NCBI RefSeq assembly: GCF_002310815.1
Contig: NZ_CP011032.1
Location: forward strand, 2,148,001-2,212,000
DNA from: Pseudoalteromonas tunicata
GTDB taxonomy: Bacteria > Pseudomonadota > Gammaproteobacteria > Enterobacterales > Alteromonadaceae
Reading direction: 5' to 3'
DNA length: 64,000 nt
Below the pieces are notes generated by a model that ran no database searches, had not been told where the DNA came from, and saw nothing but the letters and a program-made list of their open reading frames with translations. Made by a program: the position numbers and the translations under genes. Shown in pieces: positions 62,926-64,000 of the stretch. The number at the start of each line of letters is the position of its first letter. Position 1 is the first letter of the stretch.

Positions 62926-63822
62926 ATGATAACCAACATTAACTACAATCATTTATATTATTTTTGGCAAGTGAGCCGCTGCGGTAGTATTGCAGCAGCG
63001 AGCAAAATCCTGCATTTAACGCCGCAAACAGTCAGTGCACAAATCACCAGTTTAGAGCAGCGTTTAGGCAAGCCTCTGTTTATTCGTGAGGGGCGCGGTT
63101 TAAGGCTAACCGACTTTGGCCAAGTTACAGTGCAATATACCAACGATATGTTTGCTATTGCCGAAGAATGGCTCGAAACAACCCAAGGCGACATAGCTCA
63201 AATATCACAAACCTTAAAAGTGGGCATTTCAGATGTATTGCCTAAATCGCTCGTCTCCAAGTGGCTCTCCCCTTTAATCGATAATGAACGCATCACCAAC
63301 CTACACTGCATCGACGGCCAGCAAGATGAGCTATTAGCCCTTATGGCGACCCATAAACTCGATTTAGTTTTAGCAGACAAACCACTAGACAATTCGCTGC
63401 TTTTTAAAGCGTTTTGTCATGAATTAGGCAAAAGCCAGCTAGCGTTTTTTGGCAATAAACACTGGCACCAACAATTGGTCGCCAACTTTCCACAATCGCT
63501 TCACAATCAACCCGTAGTACTGCCCGCTAAAGGCAGCCCAGTAAGCCGAGCAATCTATTTTTGGTTGCAAGAGTTGGGCATAGAAGTCACTGTTGCAGGC
63601 CACGTCGATGACAGCGCCTTAATGAAAGCACTTGGTGAGCAAGGCTTTGGCGTTTTTCCTGCTCCCATGCTAGTGAAAGCCGAAATTGAGCGCCACTACG
63701 ATGTGCATTTTATTGGCACCATTGAAAACGCCTACCAACATTATTACGCCTTCACCCCAGAGCGTTTAATTAAAGACACTATTTATACTGAATTTGTAAA
63801 ATATGCGCAGATGAACCAATAA
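62926..63822 (+). CDS. nhaR: NhaR, LysR-type activator of Na+/H+ antiporter genes
   Basis: 298 residues. The LysR HTH is YNHLYYFWQVSRCGSIAAAS...TPQTVSAQITSLEQRLGKPLFIREGRGLRLTDFG, which is characteristic of NhaR (the N-terminal NYNHLYYFW start is diagnostic). The effector domain has LKVGISDVLPKSLVSKWL, KLDLVLADKPLD and GEQGFGVFPAPMLV. NhaR activates nhaA in response to Na+ and pH in E. coli. No nhaA is in the window, so it acts elsewhere or on neighbours. The gene runs near the window's right end. Confidence 0.9.
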   Translation: MITNINYNHLYYFWQVSRCGSIAAASKILHLTPQTVSAQITSLEQRLGKPLFIREGRGLRLTDFGQVTVQYTNDMFAIAEEWLETTQGDIAQISQTLKVGISDVLPKSLVSKWLSPLIDNERITNLHCIDGQQDELLALMATHKLDLVLADKPLDNSLLFKAFCHELGKSQLAFFGNKHWHQQLVANFPQSLHNQPVVLPAKGSPVSRAIYFWLQELGIEVTVAGHVDDSALMKALGEQGFGVFPAPMLVKAEIERHYDVHFIGTIENAYQHYYAFTPERLIKDTIYTEFVKYAQMNQ

Positions 63823-64000
63823 GTTAATAACCTTAATACTTGAAAATAAATTTATCTTGCCAAGCTTTGTAGCACAACTTAGATAATTATTTTTAATTTA
63901 ATATCTTGATGAGTCTCTTATCTTGAACTGAGGTTAAAAAATATTGATAAACAAAGAACCTAAATGTGAAATGGTGAAGTATTCAGAAGGGCCTAGCTAA
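63823..64000. other. Window end, no gene seen
   Basis: 178 bases of AT-rich sequence after nhaR without an open frame, hairpin with T run, or repeat that I can support. Confidence 0.4.

Noticed and set aside
1..64000. CRISPR array, tRNA or rRNA gene, prophage module
   Set aside because: No short regularly spaced direct repeats, no cloverleaf-like sequence with CCA and anticodon context, and no capsid, tail or integrase gene was recognised.

Overview
The window looks like chromosomal DNA of a marine gammaproteobacterium of the Alteromonadales, most like Pseudoalteromonas. The basis is the set of protein families: an alpha-amylase resembling the secreted chloride-dependent enzyme of Pseudoalteromonas haloplanktis with its long C-terminal extension, secreted M13, M35 and trypsin-like proteases, VF530, DUF6482, DUF6435 and NhaR proteins, and an ovothiol gene set. 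The DNA is AT-rich with many degraded insertion sequences. No rRNA, tRNA or CRISPR array was seen. The species assignment is inference.

Layout. 1-6.5 kb: small conserved proteins (VF530, DUF6482), a lipoprotein M13 peptidase, a tiny exported peptide, a TipAS-like protein and a membrane-anchored protein of unknown role. 6.5-15.5 kb: an accessory region with IS3 and IS1182 remnants, a DNase I-fold nuclease resembling CdtB without a signal peptide, an HTH-DUF4177 regulator, a 913-residue SIR2-domain protein of probable anti-phage role between two identical-length IS91-family 3' ends, then a tandem array of about 390-bp repeats. 15.5-19 kb: a Fur-boxed TonB-dependent siderophore receptor and a stand-alone EAL protein. 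19.2-25.8 kb: an unusual minus-strand cluster with a receiver-AraC regulator broken at an A10 tract, an ECF sigma factor, a textbook ECF promoter, four 206-residue paralogues of unknown function, two further unknown proteins and a GH19 chitinase. None of the products has a signal peptide. This is my main candidate for an undescribed system.

26-37 kb: a secreted serine protease with PKD and PPC domains, a small secreted protein, an EamA exporter with a divergent LysR gene, IS110 and IS4 remnants, an LprI-like protein, a second copy of the 390-bp repeat, and small metabolic or regulatory genes. 37-41.5 kb: an outer-membrane MipA-like protein, a DUF3019 protein, an OmpR-type response regulator and its kinase in one plus-strand run. 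41.5-48.7 kb: an M35 metalloprotease followed by a stand-alone copy of its N-terminal domain, a 7TM-LytTR regulator divergent from an S33 hydrolase, and the amylase. 48.8-53 kb: a hybrid signalling pair (REC-DUF3369-GGDEF-EAL plus a histidine kinase). 53.5-64 kb: a coiled-coil protein, a LysR/monooxygenase/nitroreductase group, an ovothiol operon (glutamine-synthetase-like protein, OvoA, OvoB), DUF6435, a GNAT acetyltransferase, an HPF/RaiA-like protein and NhaR.

How the genes work together. Much of the window fits a surface-living heterotroph: secreted proteases and amylase for polymers, TonB-dependent iron uptake, c-di-GMP turnover and ovothiol for redox protection. The accessory regions add defence (SIR2) and possible anti-eukaryote or anti-competitor effectors (CdtB-like nuclease, chitinase and the 206-residue family).
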